From contig JAIVFH010000038.1 of assembly GCA_025765595.1 (NCBI GenBank), positions 186,001 to 250,000 of the forward strand: a DNA stretch of 64,000 nt, given 5' to 3'. The notes under the pieces were generated by a model. The model saw only the letters and a list, made by a program, of their open reading frames with translations. It had not been told where the DNA came from and ran no database searches. Shown here piece by piece: positions 9,787 to 21,209 of this stretch (the first letter of the stretch is position 1; every line of letters starts with the position of its first letter). The stretch comes from Obelidium mucronatum. Its lineage: Eukaryota; Chytridiomycota; Chytridiomycetes; Chytridiales; Chytriomycetaceae. A program made the translations under genes and the position numbers.

Positions 9787-12700
9787 TCACTCAGTGGCTG
9801 ACTTCAAACAGCCTTCTCTTTCCTCTGCAAGTTCGTTAATCCGTTCCAGCATATCTGGAAATTCTCTGACGACCTGGTAAAAGTCCTCAAAGTCAATCTA
9901 TACAAAACCGACGGCAGTTTGGCTTGGACAGTTGCCGTTCGCAATGTTTTCGTTATCAGCGCTACCTCTACAAATCATTTAACTGCAGTGGTCCCACAGA
10001 AAGAAATCTAAAAAATCACCTCCAAAATACGCGCCATCGTACAGGGATAGCTTTAGATTTCCATCTACAAGAATATCAACCTTGCCTGATAATATGAAGA
10101 ACATATCAATTCCAACTTCTCCTTGTTTAATGACGCAATCTCCGGGAATAAAGTATCGCGCGTGAAGACAAGATGCAATTTGACTGTAAAAGATTTCATC
10201 ACGGTGATCATTCATTTCGCGGCGAAGGAGCGGCAGTCTCATTATCAAATCCCGCGTGTTTTGAAGTGAAATCTCCTACAGTTTTTTTTGATGATCTTCT
10301 GTTAATACACTTATTACTGACATTGAAGGAATTTCAGTTACCATACGCAGGGCTTCATTCATATCGGTCAACAACCCATCTTCTTCAAAATACTTCCCTC
10401 TGTACTTAGTTTCATAGTATTGTATCAGCTTATCTTTTGTTTCGTCGTTCAGTTTCTTCCACTTGATATAGTCAACGAGTTCCTCCATCTTTTGATTATA
10501 CACTCTTCCAGAATTGTCGATGGAAATCGCTGCAGACGAGATGTAACCAACTAAAATAGCATATAAACCGGCTCCAATGAAAATAGAAATGATTGCTGCA
10601 AATTGCTCAGCTAATGATTGCGGCCTGATTTCAAGAAAATTAGTCCGAAAGTCAAATCGCTGCGGTTAGTCAATCGCCTACTTAAAAGACAGTGGAAATA
10701 TGTTTCCGACCGCCTGTGCAATTATATAAATACATAACGCTCAGTATTTCCTGTAAACTCACCAATAGAAAAGACCAAACATATCTCTCTGCAATTGAGG
10801 CCTCCGTAATTTTCATCCAAAGATCAGACCACCCAAGAAATCCTTCTGATTGTCCAGAATAGTAAATGGCGCAGGCTGTGTAATGGAGATAAACCAAAAG
10901 ACCAATCCCGATTGGAACAATCTTGGCGAATGCAGCTCCTATTTTAGAATCTAGATACGTTTTTAATCTCATAGTGAAAGCACAGCGGTGTAGCAAGGAA
11001 GGTAATCGAGATATGCGAAGCAAGCGGAGAACTGGGAAAAATCGCCAGATTGGCAACGATGAGCTTATAAACAACTCAAACGGGATCTTGGTAGATAAAT
11101 TTAAACGTTTGCAAGGGAAGAGAATGAAAATTTTTGCTCAACTGTTGAAACAACATCTCCAAGGAGTACAGTTGTAGCCCAACGCCAAAGCCATGCTTTC
11201 AAAAAAGACCTCGCCATTTCGTATTCTTTTATACTATACATCGAAGATTTTCCAACGTCAGACTGAGGAGTTACAGCCATCATAAGTGAATCGACTGAAT
11301 ATATGGCCGTCATTCTGTAACTTTCCGTACTTAGCTTAATATTTAAAAGTCTTCAGTTGTGGTAGTTACATTATACTGAATATTATCTGGAAAGACTGGT
11401 AGCCCATCTGATCAAACCCAATTACAAGTGGGACAAGAAATAGACATGCCAAGTAGCTCACTTTTCTCACAAAAGATGAAAGTCAATGAAAAAAAAGTTT
11501 GGAATGGTTACATACGAATCAGAACGAGGTCTAAGCCAGTCATAAAACGTGATTTTGGGTGTAAACCATTTATAGTGAAATGCATTCCGTCAAAATCCAC
11601 TTTATCGAACTGATCCAATGCGATCTGTCTCCCCTTTCCATCGTAAGCTGGAATCAAAAAGTAGTACGAGAATAAGTCGGTGAAGTATGATGATTTATCC
11701 TGGACAATTGGCGAAGGGTGAATGTGTGGAGCAGCCCTGGATATCGTTTCGATTCCTTTTGCAATGGATATAGATAGCTCATGCGGCCATTCTAATGGCG
11801 CCAGGCAAGGTGAAGGGGCGTCTTTTGTTGTGACATCCAAGGAGATTTTAGGGCTTATCATTGAGCGAACTTCATCCACGATCCCATCAGGTTTTGGCGA
11901 ACTTATAGAGTCAACCGAGACATTCCCATCAAGAGATGAAATAGAAAGGTTGGTTACGACATGCGAGTTGCTAGAATCAGTATTATTTTTCCCAAGTGAG
12001 CGTTCGCGATTGATTCTATCGATTGTCAGAACTTCAGTCGAATTATCTTGCTGCTTAAGACTCTTTTCTGAGTTGTTGAATATGTTGGCCACTTTGAACT
12101 CTTCCGCCGGATAAGTATGAGTGACAGCATGAGACGCCATAAATAATGATCTTGGTTGAATAGAATGTGAAGGTTTTTTGGCATGTTCTCCATTGGAAAA
12201 GGCTGCGCGAGGGTATTTTCTTTGCAACGACTGTTTCTCGTCTGGAATCACCATATTATAGTCTGATAATGCGAACTTTAAAACGGGTTTTGCCCGAATC
12301 CGCGCAATCAACCCCTTTGGAGCGGTGAGTGAAGCCAAAGACCCTGCTCGAGAACTGGACTCAATTGTTTCAAGATGAGGTAGGGCCGATTTTCTTTCCT
12401 TCACACCACCAAAGCCGCCCCTTTTACTTCTGAACGCGTTGAAATCGCCATTTGACATTGATTTGGATGTGCCTACTATTGATGCCATTGATGCCATCGA
12501 TACTTTTAAACTATTAGTTCCCTTTGCCTTCTCTTTGAATATATGCGGCGCGGGTGGGGCGATAGGTTCGCCTACGGTCCCATAGTCATCGGGGTCCCAT
12601 CTGATTCCCATTGTCGCCGACTTCATTGAATTATTTGAAGCTCGATTTGAAGAGTATTTTGATCCGCCAATCATATGAGGTTTAAATGAGCCTTCTGACA

Positions 12701-12842
12701 TTTTACTGTTTGGTAGGGCGTGGTGTTGTGCAGGCTTGGTTGATTGTTCCAATGCTGATATTAGCTTGTCTGTTTTGCAGAGAAATTCAACTCTAAGATC
12801 CAGGAGGCTTTGTAGTAAGAACTCGTTCAACCCGTTATCCAT
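9787..12842 (-). CDS. HCN-like cyclic-nucleotide-gated channel, paralogue 3 (frame break in CNBD tail)
   Basis: The start ATG at 12842 (MDNGLNEFLLQSLLDLR) is chosen because it aligns with the start of both paralogues; a longer upstream frame exists but looks non-coding. Exons: 12842-11516, 11460-11370, 11314-11143, 11086-10763, 10713-10682, 10624-10342, 10275-10020, 9967-9787. It has the N-terminal motif GIRWDPDDY, S4 RFFPVLRLLRISRLPS, filter AVGNMFPLSFKPQSL, HCN-type C-linker, and cassette AYFGEVALITKTLRTATVQ. Near 9888-9893 one base is missing relative to the paralogues. As written, the frame shifts after YRLT and stops at 9804. With the base counted back in, FEDFYQVVREFPDMLERI follows and the stop is at 9787. 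The shift would change the C-helix that closes over the bound nucleotide. Confidence 0.8.
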
Positions 12843-12891
12843 GGTGGGTGTCAGTTGGTAAATCTCACTCTTTTTTTTTTTTTTGTACACA

Positions 12892-14029
12892 CTATGTCGA
12901 CATTCTCCAACCATTACGGCCGGAAACACTTGCCTCGCACTCTTTCTCAAACTCGGGAGATTCAATGAACTCCTCCGCAGCGTCAATCCACCCCATACCT
13001 CCTTCGCAGACCACCATTGCCTCTAATTTCGCTGCCATCTCTTCGTCAAATCGGCCACGACGACCACTTCGATTACTCGAAACTGCATCGCGGACTATCA
13101 ATTCAGCAATAACCTCGTCCATGTCTCGATATATATCTCCATGGCGAAACGAAACCGAAATGGGGAGGAGCTCGGATTTTGTACGCATCACCAATTCCCT
13201 AAAATGCAAACGAACTGAGAACAGAGGAGCTCCCATGTCTGTTGGAAAATGAGGAAGGAGAAACGAGCCCCATTCAATCGAGCGATGGCTGAGATAGTGA
13301 GAATTGCGGGAGAGTCTTTGGATCAGGAGGGAAAAGTTTGAGCGAAGTAGTGTTGATACAGCTTGCCAGGTGGGCTCTAGAACAGTCGCGTATTTCACAT
13401 CACGCTTTTCCCAAGCCTCGCAGATTCCTCGAAATATCTTACGTTCCAAGCATCTCTCTAGTGAATAAGTTTTTACGATCTTTACTTGGTGTTTTTATGA
13501 CATTGCAGTGTTCAGTTATACCTTGTGACCATACAATCTCAGTGGCTGATACTCCAGTTACAGAATGACACGCAGTTCCAAATCTTGCCAAATCAATTTT
13601 AAGCGGAAGCCACTTCGCAATCGATAACCATAAGTTGGAAAAAACAGATTTTATGGTTTCGCTGCGAGTGGTTGAGACAGCGTCTTTCAAAAGTGAAGTC
13701 CAGCTCCGTCCTGCAATCACTTGTTGTTGAAATGAAGCCAAACGTTGTCTGTTTTCAAACCAGGCCAAAGTGGCTCTTGTCGGTGTTGTCTTTGGCAAAT
13801 TCTGAATAAAAACAGATACTCTTCGTGCGTTCTTGCTCATTTGCTTGATTCCTCTCGATGGAAACTTGTGTGTCAAGAAGTCTTCAAGGAGGAGCACTCG
13901 CAAAGGACTATTGAAGTCGAGAATCTTCCCACAAAGTGAATGAAAGAGTTTGACGCGTTCTGTCATTTCTCTTTTGGATGTGAAGGGACGGCGGGCAGTG
14001 AAAACGCGGTGGTGGTGGGAAGCGACCAT
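12892..14029 (-). CDS. Unrecognised protein, 357 residues
   Basis: Two exons, 14029-13522 and 13457-12892, joined by a GTATAA...CACTAG intron of 65 nt. The join gives exactly 358 codons including stop. The sequence starts MVASHHHRVFTARRPFTSK and is rich in aromatic and basic residues, with no membrane segment and no motif I recognise. The Arg-rich N-terminus could be a mitochondrial presequence, which is only a composition argument. The C-terminal third contains MDEVIAELIVRD and EEMAAKLEAMVV, both predicted helical. The 3' end lies only about 50 bases from the channel 3 start. Function unknown. Confidence 0.65.
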
Positions 14030-14078
14030 GTTTTTTAAAACAAGTAAACAAAAATTACACATCACCAAATAATTATTA

Positions 14079-16293
14079 TTACAACAATAATGGCTCAAGA
14101 GCCTTTCGAAGCTCATCCACTCCAAAGTGACCTGGCGTCCGACTACTCAATGTGCTCACATTCACACAGCTTCCACGCTCAACAGGCCTGAGGCTATCGG
14201 GAGAACTCTTCGCCAAGGACCCACTCTTGGCCACTTTGATGCACTTGATACCAAGCGCCTCAATTTCATCAATTTCAACAGAAACTTGAGAATCCTCTGC
14301 ATACAGTAGGTGGGTAATATATGCCGCTGGGGGAAATGGCGTCACGAGATAGCCCCTACCACCAGGCGACAACATCTCTGACACATCTTGCTCAATTTCT
14401 TCCTCGTCGTCCTCTTCATCGTCTCCATCATCGCTTCCAGTGCTGCTCCCGACGATAAACAAACTTTCAGACAAAGTCGAAACATCGCTCGCCCGTCTCC
14501 CAACCCCCACGGAAACACCTCCCGCAGAAGTTCCTACTAAGGCGCCCCTCCATCTCCAAACTTGATCCGCACCATCCATATCCGTACTGGCATCGCGTTT
14601 TGTCATCACCTTCTTCACCATTCCCTCACCACCTCTCTCTGCAATAACACTGTAATTCAACACATCTGTTATCGCCAGAACGAAATCCATTGCCGTGTAT
14701 CCTTCAGTCTCGCGATCATGAGTACCATTCAACAGCAATATTTTCCTCCTCGCAGCAACACAGTTACGATTTACGCCATAATCCTTCGCAATCATTCCCC
14801 CGACTCCAGGAACAACTAAATTTGGTAAAAGACTCGTATATAGACTTCCCATCCCGTAAATCACAGTTCGCTTAGTGTCCAACTGCTTTGGAACGAGCTG
14901 GTTAACGGTAGGCACTGTCTCGGTAAGATCCGGGGTGATATAATATACGCGACGGATTGGAGACGGTAAAGGCGGGACTTCTGTGTGTGACTTTGAGAAA
15001 AAGAGATTGCTTCCACCGGAGTTGGAGGCAAGGGATCCAGATGACTTGGACCAGTGAAGAGGCGCAAAGTCCAGACTGTTGCTGAGATTAAATTTTTTGA
15101 ATGATGATGTGGAGGGTCGTTTTAAGCGGTGCGGTGCTGTTGTTGCATTTGTTGATGGGTTTGAGGAAGGTGAAAACTCATGGGGGGTAGTGTTTGTTGC
15201 AACGGACGAAGCCGCTGGGGAGCTGGACATTTCAAACACAGCTCGTCTGTGGCCGAGTTGAGCTGAAGATGGATGCGGAGAAACTTGGTGTTGAATTGGG
15301 GCTGCTGTGACCCCAGGATGTGAAATTTCACATTGTCCAAAGATGGCTGCGCCGTTTCGCAGCGTTACTCCAATAGCAACCGGATGATGGCCTGTGGCAA
15401 CGATAGGCAATACGCTCGTTTTGTTGGGGCATCCCACCAGTTTTGAAAACTGGAAAATCGCAGCTTCCAGAGAATGAAAAAACAAGCGACATCCTGTTAT
15501 GAAGAAGTTCCCAATGCAGCCGCCACGGAAATCAAAGCTTTGTTTCATCTCTCCGTTGCTGATGATGTTCATACCAGCAGTCTCCTTCAAAAGTTTGTCG
15601 TGGAACTGAAATAGAAACGAGCGGATAGTGTACTGATGCGGTAAAGGGATATCATTCCAGAGAATATGGTTTCCTTCCAAAATGCTCATCCATTCCATTT
15701 TCGCTGGACAGGCAGAATACAAGTTTGGCGAATTTGTGCAGGGAAGCCGGTGCGATAAGAGTTTATATACAGCATGACCCTGAAAGTATCGGTTTGGTGT
15801 GTGTTTGGTTTGAGGTTGTCAAGATATCTATACCTCGGGGGTCGATGTATCCGCCAAGCCAAGAATTCTCGACCGGATGTCTCCAATGCCCGGGCCTCCC
15901 ATTACTTTAACAATCTCAAATGTAGAACCTCCGTCGTCAGAGACGGGCATCACATAGCACACGTTATCGGTCATTTTCTAAATTCATGAGGGTCAAGATA
16001 GATAGCACTGGCGATCTACCAGAAAATACCTGCAGCATCGGAACAAAGGCACTGACCGCAGAGCCGCCTGAAAAGATTAAGATAGATGGCCTTGCTTTCG
16101 GAGGAGCCAGCGAGTCCGTGGTGGCTGAGTATGACGTTGCAGCATTTGTTGGGGTATCATCCTCCACGGGTCCTCTCAGATTCAGGGTCTCCTGGACAAG
16201 ACCAGTAAGCGTAGACACTGCGTGCGAGTTGATGTACAAAGGCCTGGACGCTGGCGGCCGCGGCGTGTTCTCCTTGGTTTGTGTCAGGCTCAT
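14079..16293 (-). CDS. UPF0052 / CofD-YvcK-like protein, paralogue 1
   Basis: Exons 16293-16030, 15977-15834, 15779-14079 give 702 residues, all phases closing. The N-terminal glycine motif ILIFSGGSAVSAF, then MPVSDDGGSTFEIVKV and GGPGIGDIRSR, are the nucleotide/phosphate-binding signature of the CofD/YvcK fold. IGNFFITGCRLFFHSLEAA, SLYTSLLPNLVVPGVG and LNGTHDRETEGYT match the later YvcK motifs. In bacteria YvcK binds UDP-sugars and controls cell-wall and central metabolism. The yeast relative YNL011C is uncharacterised, so the role here is not known. A low-complexity Ser/Thr/Pro insertion sits near the middle, and an acidic run (DDGDDEEDDEEE) near residue 590. An alternative ATG at 16473 would add 60 residues of poor composition. 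A paralogue lies at 24538-27129. Confidence 0.82.
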
Positions 16294-16859
16294 TTTGGAG
16301 ATTTTCTCGCTCTTTACAATGTTACCCCAGAGTTCCTTGGGGACTTTGGCAGAGAAAAAGTACACGATTTTATCTGTTTGAGTGTGTGTACTTCCATTTT
16401 CATGCGGTGAAGGCAGGGAGTCGTTTGGTCTTTGACAGAGGTCATGTGACTCGAGGCACTTCGATTCAGTCATCTATCAACTCGGGACACCTGGTACTAC
16501 TGCAGGCTACCAGAGAGGTAGATTCATATATTGATTAAAGTCTCGAGATCCTTGCCCTATAGTTCCACACATGCTGATATCACTGAAATTAGAGAACGGC
16601 TGTCCAAAAAACTGACAGAAACTTACTAACTATGGCAATATCCTTCGCGTGTCACGATCAATCATGCCTAAACAAAAGTTGCTCAAAATGATCACGAAAG
16701 TGTCAGAACAATCTTCTATCTCCGACAAGTCCCGATTCCGAGAAAAAATGGCCAAGAAATCGGCAAAAACAATCTTATCGTCCCATGAGCCTGTGCCACC
16801 TTAACTAGCTTAAAAAAGCAGGATCCGCCTCATATTCCCCGCGATTTAAAACTTCTCTC
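16294..16859. other. Intergenic, divergent promoter region
   Basis: About 565 bases separate the UPF0052 gene (minus) from the first ammonium transporter (plus). It must hold both promoters. A GATA-factor-type site, CTTATC at 16774-16779, lies 86 bases before the transporter ATG. No other gene-like sequence is seen. Confidence 0.5.
16774..16779 (-). promoter_or_regulatory. Possible GATA-factor site upstream of ammonium transporter 1
   Basis: CTTATC on the plus strand is GATAAG on the minus strand, the core bound by fungal nitrogen GATA factors (AreA/Gln3 type). It lies 86 bases before the ATG at 16860. A similar site with the same flanking G (CTTATCG) precedes transporter 2. A six-base match is common by chance, so support is mainly positional. 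Confidence 0.3.
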
Positions 16860-18503
16860 ATGATTTCCAAGGTTGCCGTTGCTCTGCTCACCGCTGCTGT
16901 TGCAATGGCTCAAAACACAACAGCCCCCGAATCTCCTCTTGTAGCTGGTGATATATCTTGGGTCATGATGTCGGTGAGTTAGAACTTCATAACAGATACA
17001 ACCAATTGGTTTTGACCCCGAATCACCTTCCAGTCCGCCATGGTCTTTATCCAAATCCCTGGCCTGGGTCTCTTTTACTCTGGATTGACGGAGAGTAAAA
17101 ACTCTCTCTCGATCCTTCTATCTGTTTTACTCTGTTTCTGCGTTGTTCTTGTACAATGGGTCCTCTTTGGATATAGTTTGGCTTTCTCTGACACATCCAG
17201 CTCGTCCTTTATTGGAAACTTTGAATACGCAGCTCTCATTAACACCATGGACACTGAAAACGCTATCGCATCTACTGTGCCCAACTCGTTGCTTGCCATG
17301 TATCAGGTTTGTCGTTCATTTGTATTGTAGATATCTCTAAACGTAAGACTCACTCTCTGGTATTTTCACAGATGATGTTTGCGTGCATCACTCCTGGTCT
17401 GTTTATTGGGGGCGTTGCTGGCCGTATGAGACTTCTCCCAATGATGGTTTTTGTTCTTCTTTGGACTACTTTTGTAAGTCCCTTTAACCTAACCCTTGCA
17501 TGCCCCATTAAAATTTTCCTTGGCTGATTTTTAGGTTTATGATCCGATCGCTTACTGGAGCTGGTCCGCCAATGGCTGGTTGCACACCCTTAACTGCATG
17601 GATTACGCTGGCGGCTCGGTCGTTCATCTAAGCTCTGGAGTGACAGGATTTGTCCTCGCCATCATGCTTGGTAAACGTGTTGACTACGGAACCCGTGAAT
17701 ACAAGCCCCACAACCCTACTTTTGTCTACATTGGAACGGCGTTGCTTCTCTTTGGATGGAACGGATTCAACGGCGGTTCCGCACTCGCTTCAAACCAACG
17801 TGCCGCTGGTGCAGCTTTTGCGACCAACATTGCCGCTGGCGCGGGTGGACTCACCATGATGGCTCTCGAGTCATTTGTGAACAAGAAAAGATTCTCAGCT
17901 ATTGCTTTCTGCAACGGAGTTGTGATTGCCTTGGTTGCAATAACTCCAGGTTCTGGATTCGTCCAACCAGTCTTTGGTCTCTTGTTTGGATTCCTCACAA
18001 GTTTTGTCTGTTTCTACGCTGGAAGACTTGTTCACTATTTTAAGGTTGACGATTGCTTGGACGTTGCTGCGAGTCATGCTGTTGGTGGTGCTTTTGGAAT
18101 GATCTTGACGGGTATCTTTGCGCAATCTGAGATTACTACAATTGCTGCGAGTCCCGCTGCTCCTGCTGGATGGCTTTCTGGTGCTTGGATCCAAGTTCCC
18201 ATCCAATTAGCTGGAATTGCGTCGGTTGCAGCTTGGACAGCAGTCTGTAGTGTTGTCCTCGTTCTTTTAATCAACTGCATTCCTGGACTCAAAATGAGAT
18301 GCCACAAGGAGGCCGAAATAATGGGTCTTGATGCTTACGAAGTCGGAGAAGACAGTTACCCGTACATTGCCGTTCCAACAGTAACAGGTGCCGAGTCTAT
18401 AAAGTCTGACACTGGTTCCGTAAAAGAAGCATCAAAATTACTTTGTGAATGCACTCCGCATTCGTCTCAAGTTACCCTTGCCAATGGACTTGAGATTGTT
18501 TAA
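16860..18503 (+). CDS. Ammonium transporter (Amt/Mep family), copy 1
   Basis: Exons 16860-16973, 17034-17306, 17372-17473, 17535-18503 give 485 residues. Eleven hydrophobic segments are expected for the family. Signature pieces include IPGLGLFYSGL, DYAGGSVVHLSSG with the first pore His, FGWNGFNGGSALASN, ITPGSGFVQP and ASHAVGGAFGMILTG with the second pore His. The twin-His pore is therefore complete. The N-terminus (MISKVAVALLTAAVAMAQN) looks like a cleavable signal peptide, also seen in some plant and bacterial Amt proteins. The cytosolic tail keeps the GLD..EVGEDSYPY pattern and ends in a Ser/Thr-rich stretch. It imports ammonium across the plasma membrane. First of three tandem copies. Confidence 0.93.
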
Positions 18504-19045
18504 AGAACTTTATTGCTCCTTTTTCTTTCCAAACGCTGCATTCTCGTAATTTGAATAAAACCCTTTTTAATTATCTGAATACTATATTCAATACCTGAAA
18601 CTCTTGGTAGTTGCTTTTCTTTGACGCATGGTACATGGAACCCTGTTTTATTTGGTAACCAAGCGTTTCCTAGCTTAGGGACTCTTGAGCTAACACAACG
18701 AGACCATAACGATGCTCTCCTACTTTAACCTTAGAGAAAGACAAAACGCGTTTTTTTTTTGCTTAATATCAAGGTTATCCCACAATTGTGCGAGCAACGA
18801 AAAACTGCCAAGAAAATTTCCTTAAAAAACCCCTATCTGAAAAATCTATTTGTTACCAATGCTTGAAAAATCTCCCATGTGTTTTTTGTTTTCTTTTCCG
18901 AGATAGCAGTTTCCGACGCTTTCCGAATATCGGAAATCTTATCGGAGGTGGGGGGAATATAAATGCAGACAAACTCAAGGCAATCCCCCGCCAGATTCTC
19001 AAACACCGCAGTCTTATTAACTATATATATTTCTCCTTCAAGAAA
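18504..19045. other. Intergenic between ammonium transporters 1 and 2
   Basis: About 540 bases with the 3' flank of copy 1 (AATAAA at about 18555) and the promoter of copy 2. It holds a CTTATCG at 18938-18944. A plus-strand open frame from 18788 is not supported by domain or splicing. Confidence 0.5.
18938..18943 (-). promoter_or_regulatory. Possible GATA-factor site upstream of ammonium transporter 2
   Basis: CTTATC followed by G, 108 bases before the transporter 2 ATG at 19046. It is the same heptamer found before transporter 1. The site is consistent with nitrogen control by a GATA factor but could be chance. Confidence 0.3.
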
Positions 19046-20657
19046 ATGTCTAACGCTACTGTATCCCCGTTGAACTCTGGAGACACAGCTTGGGTGACGG
19101 TTTCGGTAAATGCTTTTCCGCCTTTTTCAATAATGTGTCGACATCAACCAAAAACGCATTAACACTTGCACTACTATAAACTAGTCCGTTCTGGTGTTCA
19201 TTCAAATCCCAGCACTCGCCTTCTTCTATTCCGGACTCGTTGAAACCAAGAACGCACTCTCGGTGTTGCTCTCAGTGATGCTATGTGCTTCTGTGGTTGT
19301 CTTCCAATGGATCTTTATTGGATACACCTTGTCGTTTTCTGACTCGACTGAGTCAGTTTTTATTGGTAACTTTGCCTATGTTGCACTTCGTGATTCAATG
19401 ACGACCGAAAACGCTCTTGCGCCAACGATTCCAAATGCACTGCTTGCAATGTATCAGGTATAGAGGGGGTTTATTTATAAACAATGGATTGCTTGTTGGG
19501 TTCTAATGCAAATACCCACAATTGCTTTTGGTAGATGATGTTCGCGTGTATTACTCCCGGTCTATTTATCGGCGCTGTTGCTGGCCGTTTACGTATGCTT
19601 CCCATGATGATTTTCGTTTTAATTTGGACCACCATTGTGAGTTATTCCTTTCTGGTTTTATTAAGATTCAATCAACTCACATGATGCAAACACAAAAAAA
19701 AAAAAGGTATACGACCCAATCGCTTACTGGAACTGGTCTGCACATGGGTGGCTGCATTCTCTCAGCTGTATGGACTACGCTGGAGGCTCTGTCGTCCACG
19801 TCTCATCTGGTGTCACTGGTCTGGTCCTTGCCATCATGTTGGGGAAACGCGTAGACTACGGTACCCGTACATACCAGCCACACAACCCTACCTTCGTATA
19901 CCTGGGAACCGCGCTTATTTGGTTCGGCTGGAACGGATTCAACGGTGGTTCCGCGTTGGCATCCAATGAACGCGCTGTTGCCGCTGCCTTCTCCACGAAT
20001 ATCGCGGCTGCTCTTGGTGGGCTCACGTTCATGGCTATGGATTCATTAGTCAACAAGAAAAAGTTTTCCGCCTTGTCTTATTGCAATGGAGTCATTGTGG
20101 GGTTGGTTGCCATCACGCCTGGTTCTGGGTTTGTCCAACCAGTGATGGGGATCGTTTTCGGTGTCCTCCCTGCGATTGCGTGCTTCTATGCAATGAAGTT
20201 TATGCATTACCTGAAAATCGATGATTGTTTGGAGGTTTCCGCGTGTCATGGGGTTGGTGGTGCTTTCGGTATGATTCTCACGGGGCTTCTCGCGCAATAT
20301 GAAATCACGCGGCTTAATGCTGGAGAAGGTGCTCCAGCTGGTTGGATTGATGGGAACTGGATCCAAATGCCTGTGCAATTGGCGGGGATCTTTTCTGTTG
20401 TCGTTTGGACTGCTGCGTGGACTGCTATTATTGTTTACCTCATGAATTTGGTTCCGGGGCTTAGACTTCGTTGTGATGTTGAGTCTGAGTTGGCTGGTTT
20501 GGATGTTTCTGAGGTTGGAGAAGTTGCCTATCCGTACGCACACGTTCTGGACTCGGAATGCATTGAAGTTGGGAGCAAGAGCGCACCTGTCCGGATCGGT
20601 GGCCTTCCAGAAAGCGTCCACGGATCTCAATCGACTATTTCAGGCGGAATCGCTTGA
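19046..20657 (+). CDS. Ammonium transporter (Amt/Mep family), copy 2
   Basis: Exons 19046-19105, 19185-19457, 19535-19636, 19707-20657 give 461 residues, with intron positions identical to copy 1. Pore features are intact: IPALAFFYSGLVETKN, DYAGGSVVHVSSG, FGWNGFNGGSALASN, ITPGSGFVQP and SACHGVGGAFGMILTG. The N-terminus is short and hydrophilic (MSNATVSPLNSGD), so unlike copy 1 no signal peptide is predicted. The C-terminal tail keeps GLDVSEVGEVAYPY, where Mep/Amt trimers are allosterically controlled. It is an ammonium importer in the plasma membrane. The different N-terminus suggests different topology handling or affinity from copy 1, which is inference. Confidence 0.93.
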
Positions 20658-20960
20658 TGCCTTTTTTTTTGGTCGCCTCATAATCTTGTTGGAATTTTTT
20701 TTTAACTGTGCTCGATTGATGTTTCTATATATTTTCTCGATTTTTTTTCTCATCTATTATTCTCTAATATATTCAGTTTATTATTTCATTTCATTTCACT
20801 TTTTTTTCGTTAATTGGGGATTTTCAGTGCTCACGTGACTTGTTATCATATCTCCCCGATTTTCTCCGTTTTGTCCATATTTGTCCCCATGTGCAACAAA
20901 ACGCCAACGAGAAGAAAAATCATCCTCCAAAAAAAAAAAAGTGCCCACTTCTAGCAAACT

Positions 20961-21166
20961 ATGGACGCGTCTTTGAATAATACTACTATCTCACCGATTG
21001 ATTCCGGCGATGAAGCTTGGCTTCTGATTTCTGTGAGTATTCTTTCCCATCTTGACTGTATTCAAAGGCGTACTTACGTATTCTTGGCATCTTAACAGTC
21101 TGCGCTCGTCTTCATCATGGTAAGATTGTAATTGAATAATGCTTTACGACATCCTATCAACGCGTT

Positions 21167-21209
<43 letters not shown>

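Noticed and set aside
12843..12986. Longer N-terminus for channel 3
   Set aside because: The added residues overlap the neighbouring gene's 3' end and include a Lys run from a poly-T tract. The ATG at 12842 aligns with both paralogues.
16293..16473. Upstream ATG at 16473 as start of UPF0052 paralogue 1
   Set aside because: The extra 60 residues have no counterpart in paralogue 2 and look like 5' leader. Kept only as an alternative.
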